A stretch of 64,000 nt of DNA. Source: Hygrocybe punicea. Taxonomy: Eukaryota; Basidiomycota; Agaricomycetes; Agaricales; Hygrophoraceae. Of the stretch, positions 40,766 to 51,486 are shown one piece after another; within the stretch, counting starts at the first letter, position 1, and each line of letters starts with the position of its first letter. The stretch spans positions 2,039,590-2,103,589 of the forward strand of contig OY744471.1 of the NCBI GenBank assembly GCA_963556145.1. The letters run 5' to 3'. Both the position numbers and the translations under genes were made by a program. Below the pieces are notes generated by a model. That model had not been told where the DNA came from and searched no databases. It saw only the letters and a program-made list of their open reading frames with translations.

Positions 40766-41901
40766 TCATCTCGGTTGATGGTTGTAGTTGAAGTTCGAAG
40801 ATTTCGGTGGAGTTTCGGGTGATTCAAGGCTTTCATAGCCATAACGGTACGACAGAGAGCCAGCTTCGGTTTCTGTGGCCTTTCGCGGAAGGATTGGCAG
40901 TGCTGGTATAGGCATATCTTTCCTGTACAGATTCGCGGATTCTTTGCCTTTCCCCGTGGCGGTCTGATCTGGGACAATCAATCTAGATTGCGTATAGCGA
41001 ACCGCAGTTGTTGTTGCAAGGCCAGAATCAGGAGGAGGTGGGGGTTTCACCGGCAAAAATGACGGAAAAGGGGGTTGGGGTGAGGGTGACGATATAATGT
41101 GTGATCCTTCCATTTGTTGAAGTTTGGCTTCCATAATCGCGATCTTATCTCTGGTTCTGAATGACAGTATTAAATAGCTGCCCTCAAGAAAGGGAACGGG
41201 GGTGCTTTACCCTTCATTCCTACTGCCCAAGCCACCCTTCAATAAACTAAGAGTAGTTGGTCGACTTGCCTCAATCATTCCTTTCCTGACCTTTGTTGCA
41301 CGACCCAGTCCGGGACCGTCGACGTTTGCATCGAGCGGCACTTCGTGGGCAAATGTGACAACAAGTTTTCGTCCTCGAAGAGGTTTGTCATGCGCGGCCC
41401 CAAGAGCCTTGAGTGCGTCCTAAGGATGTACGAACCGAACAGAGTCAGCTTATCGATCCATCACCCCACCCCGGGTGGCTAGAAATCACATCATATCATA
41501 AACGTGGTACGAATTGCGACGATGAAAAACCCGGGGTGAGCAAAAGATGGAATGGAAAGAAGGTTCGAGACTCACCGATTGATCCCCGTATTCGACAAAG
41601 GCGTAACCTCGCGGTTTCCCTTTGCGTGGGCCAGTTTTGTGAAATAGAAAATCGAGTTTGGTGACTTTGCCGAATTTTGAGAAAATCTTGAGAAGAGTGT
41701 ATCTACCGAGGAGCGGTTAGCATCAGCTAGAGAAAGTTTACGAACTACTAACTCGTCCACTGTGGGATGAAGGTTTCCAACATAAAGCCTGTCTTTCAGT
41801 AATGGACGTGGTTGTGGAGACGACCTGGTGGTGAGAAAGACATCGGGGGCAGAGGAAGAAGGGAACGACAGATGTGAGTTGAATGTCGAAGATGATGACA
41901 T
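40766..41901 (-). CDS. RRM RNA-binding protein, RBM18-like
   Basis: The ATG at 41901 begins MSSSSTFNSHLSFPSSSAPD. The single RRM is split by introns: KDRLYVGNLHPTVDE (RNP2), then the segment around FLFHKTGPRKGKPRGYAFVE (RNP1), then ALGAAHDKPLRGRKLVVTFA. After more introns the conserved RBM18 helix appears (RDKIAIMEAKLQQMEGS), followed by a Pro-rich tail ending SSNFNYNHQPR* at 40766. Domain order and the IxxMEAKLxxM helix match human RBM18. Function is unknown beyond RNA binding. A transposon begins 46 bp upstream of the ATG. Confidence 0.8.
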
Positions 41902-41998
41902 GAAGAACTGAAGCATAAGGATTTGCAAGCCGAAACCATTAATATTACAGCCATTTGCGGAACTGAAGGCGCGACGCGAAAATTTGGCTCGATACTGA

Positions 41999-44219
41999 CA
42001 CATCAGGACTTTCAACATTTAGTCGGGATCTAAAGTTATTTCTAAAGTTAGCAGAAAAATATAATCTTTAGATTTTAATTTAGGCCAAGTCTAAATATTG
42101 AATTTAAGTCATGAATAAATAAATGTCCAAATCAATTATTTTCTCTTGCCTTTAAATCACTCCTGCAATCAAAATAATTATCAGTGCTAAATTGTAGAGG
42201 GAAAGTATAATTTAGATTCGAGTTTACACAGGTTTGCTAGTCCAAATTTAGGCATCACCTCAAGACAAGCTGAAATTTATAATTTTGACAGGATGAGAAT
42301 ATTTAATTTAATGGATATCAAAATGTACCATTTTGGTAGTTGTCAAAATTTAAGATTCCGTCTGGACTAAAGTGATTGTACGCTCCTATCGCCCACCCGT
42401 CGCCCACTTGCTGCCCACTCACTGCCCACGTGCACGTTATCGGGCACGCTCATCGCCCACCCATCCTCTCACTCACTTCGGTGGGTTTCCAGATCGAGGT
42501 GTTCAGTCACAAATCACAACAACAACAAACAACACGACGACGAAGGTACAACGACAACAACGACAACAACAGCGACAATAACGACAATGACAGCAACGGC
42601 GACAACGACAATGGAAATGACGGTGACCATCAGCGAGGCCGGAGGAGTTGTGCACCAACTCTCCGGCCAAGGTACGTCTCTATCACCTGACACTTCTCGT
42701 CGCCCGCTGACTACTTCGTCAGACACCATCGGCTGATCGTCCACCCATTGCCCACCACACCTTCCACCCACCGTCCATCATCAATCCAACGGCGGCAACA
42801 ATGAGGGCCAAATGGTCCCCACTATGGCCACGAGGGGACGATGGCAGCGGCAGGCACTCACCACCCGCTGCCAACCATCACCCCATTGCAACCGCTGAAC
42901 AGCTGCAGGACGATGGCGACGACGACCTCCACTTCCAACTGGCAGTGGCAGGGCAACGGCGGTGACAATGGCGGCGGAATGGGGATCACAGCGCACAATG
43001 ATGTGCGCTATTGCCCCCCAAAGTGGCCGATCGGAGCGGACGACGATGAAGGGAGGACGGCAACAAGACGATGGCCGCGGCCGCTACCATCGTCATCATC
43101 ACAAATGACAGGAGGATGGCGACGGCCCCACGGAACAACGAGATCTCCACCACACGGCAATGTCCCTCGTCCTCGTCGCCATCTCTCCTCACATTCGCCA
43201 TCTCCCACACCCATGCCACACCTCGTCGCCCACGCCACGCCCTCGTCGCCCACGCCACGCCCTCGTCGTCCACGCCACGCTCTCGTCGCCCACGCCACGC
43301 TCTCATCGCCCACGCCACGCTCTCATCGCCCACGCCACGCTCTCATCGCCCACGCCACGCTCTCGTCGCCCGCTCTCGTCGCCCGCTCTCGTCGCCCACG
43401 CCATCTCCCCACCCTCACATCATCTCCCCCTGCCCACGCCATCACACCTCATCGCCCACACCCTCGTTGCCCTCCCATCCTATCGTGCCCCCGCCATCTC
43501 CCTGCCCTCATCCTGTCGTGCCCCTGCCCTGCCATCTCCCCCGCCTGCCTCTCCCCCTACCTCTGTCATCACCTCACGAACCCCACCACCACGTCAATTG
43601 ACGTCGGAGCTGGGCTCATGAGGTCATATGATTGGGAGGTGGGCGGGCAATGGGTGGATGGCAAGTGGGTGATGGGCGGGTGCATCAATTAACATTGGTG
43701 AGTAGTGGGGCACCCTCAAAGCCTGGGGGAAATGACAATGGCACCAACTGCATAGCAGTGTGATGGCTGGGTGGTGGGTGGGCGATGGGCGGGCAGTGGG
43801 CAGGCGACGGGCGGGCGACGAGTGGGCGACGGCGCGGGCAATAGCTTTAGATCTAACAACAACCTTTGGATTTAAATAGCTGCTGCAATCTTACATTTTG
43901 ATAACTATTAAATTTATTATTTTAATGCTACCGAAAGTTTTAATTTTGGCCTGCCTCTAAGTGATGCCTAAATTTGGACTAGAAATTTGAGTAAACTTGA
44001 AACTAAATTATACTTTCCCCTTACAATTTAGATCTGATAATTATTTTGATTGCAAGAATAACCTAAAGATGAAAATAAATAAATAATTTAGATATACATT
44101 TATTTGTGACTTAAATTCAATATTTAGGCTAGGCCTAAATGTAAATCTAAAGATTATATTTTGGTGCTAACTTTAGAAATCACTTTAGATCCCGACTAAA
44201 TGTGGAAAGTCCTGATGTG
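41999..44219. mobile_element. CACTA-like foldback transposon, copy B
   Basis: Same family as copy A: CACATCAGGACTTTC...GTCCTGATGTG with a TGA duplication (41996-41998 and 44220-44222). Its right arm (about 43590-44219) is nearly identical to the left arm of copy A; its left arm is more diverged. The core has a (CAA/CGA)n-like microsatellite (42510-42620) and a 20 bp minisatellite. No transposase seen. It is inserted in the left TIR of the 41948-46801 element. Confidence 0.82.
43221..43370. repeat. 20 bp minisatellite in copy B
   Basis: Seven and a half tandem copies of a 20 bp unit (tctcatcgcccacgccacgc and close variants), followed by shorter 13 bp derivatives. Open frames across it are repeat artefacts. 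Confidence 0.85.
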
Positions 44220-44279
44220 TGATGTCTGTTGAGGAAAAAATAATAAATAAATAAATAAATAAAATAAAATAAAATTGAA

Positions 44280-45191
44280 TTGGATAAAATCAGTATCTGT
44301 ACATCAGTAAATAACAATCGATAGCCAACATCCCAGCAAGGCTTATTGGGTCTCTTTGAGTCCCTACCATTGCAGGCACTCTTGCCACAATCCCTATACT
44401 GATCCAAACACAGCCTTTCCTCCTTTCTTCCCTTACATGATTCTTTTCCACATTTTTTGCATGTTTGCATCTTCCTTTTTTGGGATTTGGCTGTGCTGGG
44501 GTAGGAAGGGAAGCCAAATCTCTGCTTGTGTGATAGGGAGTTGAGTTGGCTGTGAATTTTTTGGGAGACAGACATGGCTTGGTGTTGTGGCAACATTGAG
44601 TGAGAGGATAAGTTTCCAGTTGCACTATCAGCAGAAATTTCCAGAAGTCCTTTTCCAACAACATGCTGTCTGAGTGGTTGCTGTCAATGCTGTGGGGCAT
44701 TTGGAACCTCCAGCACATGACATGGATCAAGAATTGCAGTGTGAAGTGATGCATGAGCATCTGAGGACATTGAGATGGAATCTGAGGGATTGTCAAATAT
44801 TAATGCTTGTCTTCCACTCTCTATGGTAGGTGTTGAGCTGTTCTGTCAGCTGATAGGCAGTGTCAGTGTCATACAATGAGGTCATGAATGCAGAAATGCA
44901 GACACACCTTATATGATATATGCTGATTCATATCTGCATGAAATTTCATACCCATACTGCTTCACTCCAGTTTGGCTGGGCAGTGGCATTGAAGGTGAGA
45001 TTGGTGAACATCAGCTGACAAAACAGTGCCTGCTCCTCCAGATTGTGAACAGGCAGGATTGCTTTTCGAGTTCCTTGTAATTTGGCAAGGAAATGGTGAG
45101 GTTGCTTGGCATCTGTGTAGTCAACATGCCACATTGTAAAAGCTGATGAGCAAGCTGTAGTATATTGACTTTGACATAAGGGTGGCTTCAT
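44280..45191 (-). pseudogene. Degenerate transposon-encoded protein
   Basis: Reading leftward, FTMWHVDYTDAKQPHHFLAK, LQGTRKAILPVHNLEEQALF and AQPNWSEAVW are followed, after frame changes and stops, by a small Cys/Lys cluster (TCKKCGKESCKGRKEERLCL, CGKSACNGRDSKRPNKPC). The blocks look like one protein family seen in agaricomycete repeats, but I cannot name an enzyme domain. Frame breaks at about 44960 and 44800 show decay. It belongs to the body of the TA-flanked element. Confidence 0.5.
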
Positions 45192-45834
45192 ATTTCATAT
45201 TTTAAAAATATCTAATGTTTTCTCTAGGTCCTATACTACTTCAAAGAGATTAGACTACATCTCTGCTCAAGAAAAATCAAATACCAAAACTTAGTATTCT
45301 GTATGAAGTAATTCACGGTGCTGGCAAGGCAGGATACAGAAGTTAGAATACAGCAGCACAACTGGAAGGTAAAGAAGAGTCATAAATGGTTAATTTGGGG
45401 ATGGGTAAGTTAAAAAAAGCATATTTTGGTGTGGCATTTTTCTCCAAATGACCAGAAACTTCATTTTTCTTCATTAAATAAAGTACTGAAAACTTGTTGT
45501 ATACTTAAAATCAGACATTTTACAACACTCGGCTAAGGAATAAGTAGAATAACAATTTACAAGGCTCTAGTGCCAAAGAAAGTGCAGATTTAAATAAATC
45601 TATTAATATTGACTCTATTTCTGCCTAAAAAGCCTTGACATTGCAGTGTCATTTGTAGTGTAACATGCCAACAGCATCTGACAATTTTTCTGGCATTTAT
45701 TTAGTTGGGCATTGCAGCAAAACAATGAAAACAATGCCTGCATCACCAAAAGCAGCACCTGAGTTGCTTAGTCATTGCTTAGTCAGTATCAGTATCAGTA
45801 TCCGCAACAGACATCAGTATCGAGCCAAAATTTT

Positions 45835-46762
45835 CAATTGTGGTCATTTTTTGTTTCGTTACTCAGAATCGCTGCAGCTCCCCCAGTAGGGCTCAGATTG
45901 TAATAAAAACTAGCCCATTCAATCCGCAATCTGAAGACGGAGGGCATGGCATACTCAGATTTTGTAAACACTACACATTGCTTGTTGAAGTCCGTCACCG
46001 TGAGAACTTGTTCTTTGATTCACCATGGCCAACAAGAAGAACAAGCTACACCAAAAAAGAGGAAGGCACCTCCTGCTTGGCCAGAGAATGTAGGAACACA
46101 GTTAGACGACTCACTGGACCGCCAAGGAACACCTGCATCAAACGACTCTGAGTCGTCATGAAAACTTGGTTCTCTCAAGTTCACCCTGAAGTTGCCTAGG
46201 AAAGCCATCAAAAAAGCAGAAGAGTGTTGGGGAGGATGAGATAGGAATCCCAGTTGTCGAGAGTGAGTATCACATACAATGATTTTGCCATGACCAATAT
46301 GCCACGACAGAGATTGTCCTTCAAATTCCGGATACTGAGGACATGATTGGAGTCCTGCCCATACTACGAGTTCTGTCTCGACAAACCTCTCCGATCTGAC
46401 TCCAGACCTTTCGCACACATTGAACGACTCAGACTGGCATGTCAAGGTCAATGGCAATTTGAGTGGTGCTTTTGCCAATGTGTATGCTTGATAAATAACT
46501 CTCCTTTTCAGGTTGTGAGAGTACTGCAGTCATACGGGCTTGACGGTCTTTCGAGGCATCCAAGATTCAGATAGAAGTAAAGAGGGCAAGGATGCTTGCA
46601 TGCAACGTTGAGGTGACAACTGGTTCCAAGTACTAAATTGGGGTATGCCATGCCCTCCGCCTTCAGATTGCGGATTGAATGGGCTAGTTTTTATTACAAT
46701 CTGAGCCCTACTGGGGGAGCTACTGCGATTCTGAGTAACGACACAAAAAATGACCACAATTG
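45835..46762. mobile_element. hAT-like non-autonomous element
   Basis: Long inverted ends, about 120 bp (45835-45955 and 46640-46762; CAATTGTGGTCATTTTTTG outermost), bordered by the 8 bp duplication AAAATTTT (45827-45834 and 46763-46770). The interior has no intact transposase. The 8 bp duplication fits hAT; because AAAATTTT is palindromic and A/T-only, the exact ends could shift by a base or two. Confidence 0.72.
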
Positions 46763-46878
46763 AAAATTTTCATATCGCGCCTTCAGTTCCGCAAATGGCT
46801 GTAAGATAACCCCTTACATAAGCTAACTATTGACTGTCTACCGCTGTAACCGCCATTCGCTCCCCTTGAAGGCTAACC

Positions 46879-48160
46879 ATGCGGAATATCTCTTTGATTA
46901 TCAAGAAATCTAGCCACCGATACGTTCAAGTCGTCCTTCGAAGTCTAACTACAACCCGCCCAATTCACCACGAAAACCCTCTCGTGAGCTGGCTTTCTGT
47001 TCTGATCTGTTCCGCTCACACGAATTGATCAGGGTCTTCCACAACGGTCAGGATCAGCCCTGCAACTCCCGCACAGGACCAACACAATCCAAAAACGGCT
47101 CATCCCAAATGTAAAGAAGGTTCTCATTGTGGCGAGCGGGAAGGGTGGGGTAGGTAAAAGCACTATCGCTGGTATGTCCAGTGACACACACCGGCTTCAT
47201 AAATAATGTGGCAGTAAACCTTGCATTCGCGCTTGCGATGCACCGACGGGGCGGGTGCCGCCTTCGTGTGGGCATCCTAGACCTCGACATCTTCGGGCCC
47301 TCCGTACCCACATTAGTGGGCCTCCAAAATAGCCCGAAGCCGTCCCTCACCCCGAGTATACTCTCCGCCATTCTCTCCCTTTGCGGCACGCTGACGGCCT
47401 GACTAGACGGGGCAATCCGCCCGCTAGTCAACCATGGTCTCCCCGCCATGTCGATGGGATTCCTTCTTCCACCATCGCCCCTTGGTGCTGACGCTAACCA
47501 GTCCACCATCGACACCCCAGTCGTGTGGCGAGGGCTGATGGTGCAAAAGGCTGTGCAGCAACTCCTGTTCAATGTCGATTGGACTCTCGAGGGCGGTCCT
47601 GGGCTCGACGTGCTGGTGGTGGACATGCCGCCTGGAACGGGCGACGTTCCACTGACGCTCGGGCAGCTGGTGGTTGTTGACGGTGAGCTGTCCTCTCCGC
47701 TCTCGCACTGACTTGGTTTCTGACGTTACTGCAGGCGCGGTGATCGTGTCCAGTCCGCAGGATGTTGCACTCACGGACGTACGCAAGGGTGTCGCGATGT
47801 TCAAGAAGCTTAGAATCCCGGTTTGCAGTCCCATGCTGTCTATACATTATGTCTAACTATCGCCCACCATCCGAACAGATCACTGGCACACTCCTCAACC
47901 TAGCACATTACACGTGCCCTGCATGCAATACAACACACGCGCTCTTCGGCGCCCCAGAGGCCTTTCGCGCGACGGCCCGGCGGCTAGGATGCGAAGTACT
48001 CGGAGAACTAGGTCTCGTAACGGCCGTTGGGACGGACGCGGACGCAGGAGTGCCATTTATACTGGGCGGTCGGGACGAGGGTGTGAATGGGCGCACGGAA
48101 CGAGAGTGGAGGGAAACGATGGCGGGTGTGGCAGAAAAGGTATGGTCATCGTTGCGATGA
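46879..48160 (+). CDS. IND1: Mitochondrial Fe-S assembly ATPase Ind1/NUBPL (Mrp/NBP35 family)
   Basis: P-loop ATPase that assembles Fe-S clusters for respiratory complex I. The ATG at 46879 gives a basic presequence ([20 protein letters not shown]). Introns join [19 protein letters not shown], then [20 protein letters not shown] (deviant Walker A) to [15 protein letters not shown] and [19 protein letters not shown]. An intron at about 47350-47404 gives [19 protein letters not shown]. Next come [37 protein letters not shown] (Walker B), [19 protein letters not shown] and [15 protein letters not shown] with the CxxC cluster ligands, ending [10 protein letters not shown] at 48160. Intact. A transposon ends 77 bp upstream of the ATG. 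Confidence 0.92.
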
Positions 48161-48660
48161 CGGACAGAAGTGTGTGAATTGTGATCTGACAGTGTTTTTC
48201 ATATGTTGATGAATTATTGCATCCCTATAGTGCTGTTGCATGTTTCGGGGGCCACCTTTGTGATGGAAGGACAGTCGCTTTCCTATTGATAGAGAATACT
48301 GTACCAATTTGGTCAATTCGCCTGTCATGTGTTTCCAAAACTAAGAGCCTAACGAGAGTGGCTGATCATGAGTCTCAGCCACTATTGTTAGGCTCTAGTT
48401 TGCGAAAATCCCTTCCCCAGCCATAATTTGTGTACCAAACCTTCAGTTAAGCATGTATAAGTAAAATTGTAGTGTCCTATATATAGTAATAACTAGACTG
48501 GTGACTGTCTCTCGGTGAGTCCTAATTGGGACATCTCACTAGAGAGACCGGTTGTTCTGAGTTTGAATTCCCTTGTCCCTGGGAGTTTCTATATTGGGGT
48601 AGACTCAATAAGGAAATCTATCACGTTTCTCTTATCGTTATCTTATCGTAGGCTGAGCAC
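48161..48660. other. 3' flank of IND1 with a hairpin and a possible SINE-like segment
   Basis: An imperfect inverted repeat, 48337-48365 against 48373-48402 (core AGAGCCTAAC...GTTAGGCTCT), could fold into a stem of about 25 bp. At 48495-48600 a second stem (CTCTCGGTGAG...CTCACTAGAGAG) is followed by GAGTTTGAATTCC, which resembles a pol III B box; a tRNA-derived SINE is possible but weak. Between 48678 and 48917 there is a 79-codon open frame (MAAMDNPLLEMNLETIRNLS...) with no recognisable domain. Confidence 0.35.
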
Positions 48661-48892
48661 AATCAACCATTTGTGCAATGGCTGCCATGGACAACCCACT
48701 GCTCGAAATGAACCTGGAAACCATCAGGAACCTCTCTGGTGACGACTTAACCGCAAAATATCAAGAAATGCCATCGGATCAATTACCCGGTGTCATGATC
48801 CAAAAAGGATTCGGATCAAAACATAGTAATATGCTGTCACTAGTCACCATCCCTACAGCACACATCACATTACAAGGACCATTCCCACTGGA

Positions 48893-49036
48893 ACGCCCCC
48901 ATCTGCATATGGAGTAGAAAGGAATACCCTTATCTGCATATAGGACACACAGGAAATCCTTATCTACAGAAGGGACATACAAGAAAACCCTTATCTATGC
49001 AGAGGAAATGAAGGAATACCCTTATCTGTGACAGCA
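48893..49036. repeat. Minisatellite at the 3' end of the KDZ gene
   Basis: About four imperfect units of roughly 36-38 bp, each containing the motif CTTATCTRCA followed by AGGRMAYACARGAAAWCC-like sequence. On the minus strand they repeat the tail codons of the transposase frame (DKGFLVCPFCR-like). Confidence 0.6.
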
Positions 49037-51281
49037 CTTGCTCATCAACAGTTTCAGAAAGCTCCTCAAAGGCTGCCTTCATTTCCTGCATTCCATCTAC
49101 TGCTTTATCATACCTTTTCAACAAAGACTGAACTGTGGGATGGCTATGGTGATGATTTGTATTGATGACATGCCTGTGAATCACGTACCCATTCCTACCA
49201 ACTTCTTCCAATTCGAATCCCTCATAAGGTCATCCAGGATCTCATGTCGTTGGGATTTTGACATGAAACGAATAAAACTGGAAATCTTATTGATGATAGC
49301 CCACAGTGTCTCCAAAATTTCGCCATCCTGCTGACCAGCACCACGAACAAAGTTGAGACTGAATAGGGCAAAACACTTGGCAACATGTGCACCAAGATGA
49401 AACTTGCCCACAGCCCCAATGATCTCAAGTGCCTCGGGGAGAGTGAGGTGGTCAGAATCGGAAACCCTTTTAGCAAAACTGATGAGCCAACTGCAGATGA
49501 TATCATATTCCACCAGTGCTTCCTTGATACCACTGTAGCACAGCCTATTGAGAGCATTGCAAATTGAATAATTGACATTCATGTGTCTGGTGCAAGCTGT
49601 TTAATAAATTTGTGACGATTCATAGCTCAAAACACATGACTGACCGTTCACCCTTCTGGAAGTCGACGACACTGTGCAGTACAAAGCAACCATGCTTCGC
49701 ACAAGCACATGCACCAATGCCAGTAGTGTATAAGTTATGATGATTGGCATTTGCTTGGTTGACAGCCTTGTGATTGGAGCACTGTGACCTCTGATACAGG
49801 ATCATTGATTTAGCATTCACGAAATTCACAATTTGATAAATACCTCTTTGGACTCCAGGGGAGCTGCCAGATGAGCACGATAAGGTGCATCCTCAACCAT
49901 ATAGCCTTGTCCATCAATAAGGCCAACGTCGTCATCAGGCTTCTGCATGTTAATCTGCTCAGCTTTGAAATTCCCATCAACGACGATGCTGGGCCTGTAA
50001 AGCCACCTGTTTTCATGTTTGGTGAGGAACTACATGAAAACTGATCAGAATGACCCACTGATGAGGTCTATCCATCCAGTTCTGCAGAAGATTTATCCCC
50101 GGCTGGGGACATGCAGGGCAAAACAATGCCAGATTGCCAGTACCAGGCTCCCTCTCAGTATCATGCCCAAAGCCAAATCGTTTCTTGAGGTTCAAGTACC
50201 GCCACTGTCTTGAGACCCTCATTAGTTCACGATAACGATCCTGAACAACATAACTCAGTACTTCGTTCTGTATGGACTGTGTAACCAAAGATGAAGTATA
50301 TCACGAACCGGCAATGTATCTGGAAATGCGTTGCAAGACAGTCACCTTAACTTGTTATAAAAGTTGTTTGCAGACATTTTGCACTCCATCGAATCAATGT
50401 AGAAATGATCCAGGAGCTGGAAAGTGAAGGCTGATGAAGGCTGTTTTGCTGTTGCAGGATACAAATGCATTCGAAGTAGTTGAATGTCTCAAGTAGGGGC
50501 ATCTGGGCAGGAGCACCATCGGATTCGATGTCAGTAAATTCCATTCGTATGAGCGACAGTGAGGATATCCTCCTTGGTGTGAACACCCAATTCCGATTCT
50601 GAATCGTCCTCCTCATCCAGGCCAGACATTAAAATATCCCTCAGAGATGTATCTTCGACAGATGGCTCCCATCCATCATGTCTGTATGACGGACAATCAC
50701 CTCCACCATGGCCAAGACACATGACCAGGCCAATCATATTAAGGTCATATTTCAAGAAACATTTGCCATTCCAGATCTCAATTCTGTGGAACGGATTATG
50801 CTTGTGTGTCTGCAAACAACAATGCTGGCAGAATGAAGGACAACCATAGCAATCAGGGCAACGAATAGACATATCAGCCATGAGACATGTCTGGCATGTA
50901 ACATCAAAAGGGGGGGCCTCAGATGATAAGAGTTCGGAGAGGTATTGCTTGTGACTCACTTTCCAGGCTTCCATTTCATCATTCTGTGTCTGTCTAATTG
51001 ACATGTAATCAAAATCAAGTCAAACAGATAATAGTTGTGTCAACCTTTCCACTCTTATTTTGGTGTCTCCTTGTCAGAGGCTTCTTCTCTTCCACAAACG
51101 ACGTTGAGGGCATAGGAGGATCTTCACTCCTTTCTGATTGTTTTACAGGACTTGGCTGACAAATGACTGGACAAGCCTTGACTGTCTTTCTGCCTCGTTT
51201 CTTTGCCACCACCATAAATTCAACCTCTCTGGCAAATTCCTTTTTTTTTCCTGACTGGGAAATGACTTTGGATTTCGGCAT
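48960..51281 (-). pseudogene. KDZ (Kyakuja-Dileera-Zisupton) transposase with CxC2 cysteine cluster
   Basis: Read leftward from MPKSKVISQSGKKKEFAREV at 51281. An intron near 51030-50990 leads to NDEMEAWKVSHKQYLSELL and the CxC2 cluster: CQTCLMADMSIRCPDCYGCP, CQHCCLQTHKHNPFHRIEIW. The KDZ core follows: QLLRMHLYPATAKQPSSAFT, DRYRELMRVSRQWRYLNLKK, LFCPACPQPGINLLQNW, IVVDGNFKAEQINMQKPDDD (first acid), CSNHKAVNQANANHHNLYTT, GIGACACAKHGCF and GAGQQDGEILETLW. A TGA interrupts ...HTNGIY*HRIRWC (about 50530) and phase changes occur, some explained by introns (for example 49190-49130). Probably a decayed transposase; partial function cannot be excluded. Confidence 0.75.
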
Positions 51282-51486
51282 GGATGAACAATAGTTGGAT
51301 GAGTGTGGGAAAGTGAGCAAATGACACGCATTATAAAGACCAATGCACAAGGCAAAACACATGGCGAATAATAAATATGACATAAATTACGTGTCTTGAC
51401 ATACAAATACATTTCAGTACAGGACAAGGTTACAAATCTGATGAACTGTCAGAATCTAATATGATCATTGGGGCCTCAAACCAACC

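Larger units (their letters stand above)
41948..46801. mobile_element. TA-flanked TIR transposon split by two nested elements
   Basis: Starts CAGCCATTTGCGGAACTGAAG at 41948 and ends with the inverse at 46801, with TA on both sides. The terminal repeats are about 70 bp but each is interrupted: the left by the CACTA-like copy B (41999-44219), the right by a hAT-like element (45835-46762). After removing these, left (41948-41998 plus 44220-44237) and right (46801-46763 plus 45834-45799) match closely. Its own body (about 1.6 kb) keeps only degenerate coding traces. The family is not certain; TA fits Tc1/mariner. Confidence 0.72.

Noticed and set aside
43221..43370. Short regular direct repeats resembling a CRISPR array
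   Set aside because: Units are contiguous without unique spacers, in a fungal transposon; it is a minisatellite.
42841..43692. 283-codon open frame in copy B
   Set aside because: Same cause: repeat core with no stops, no homology, and more frames open over the same bases.
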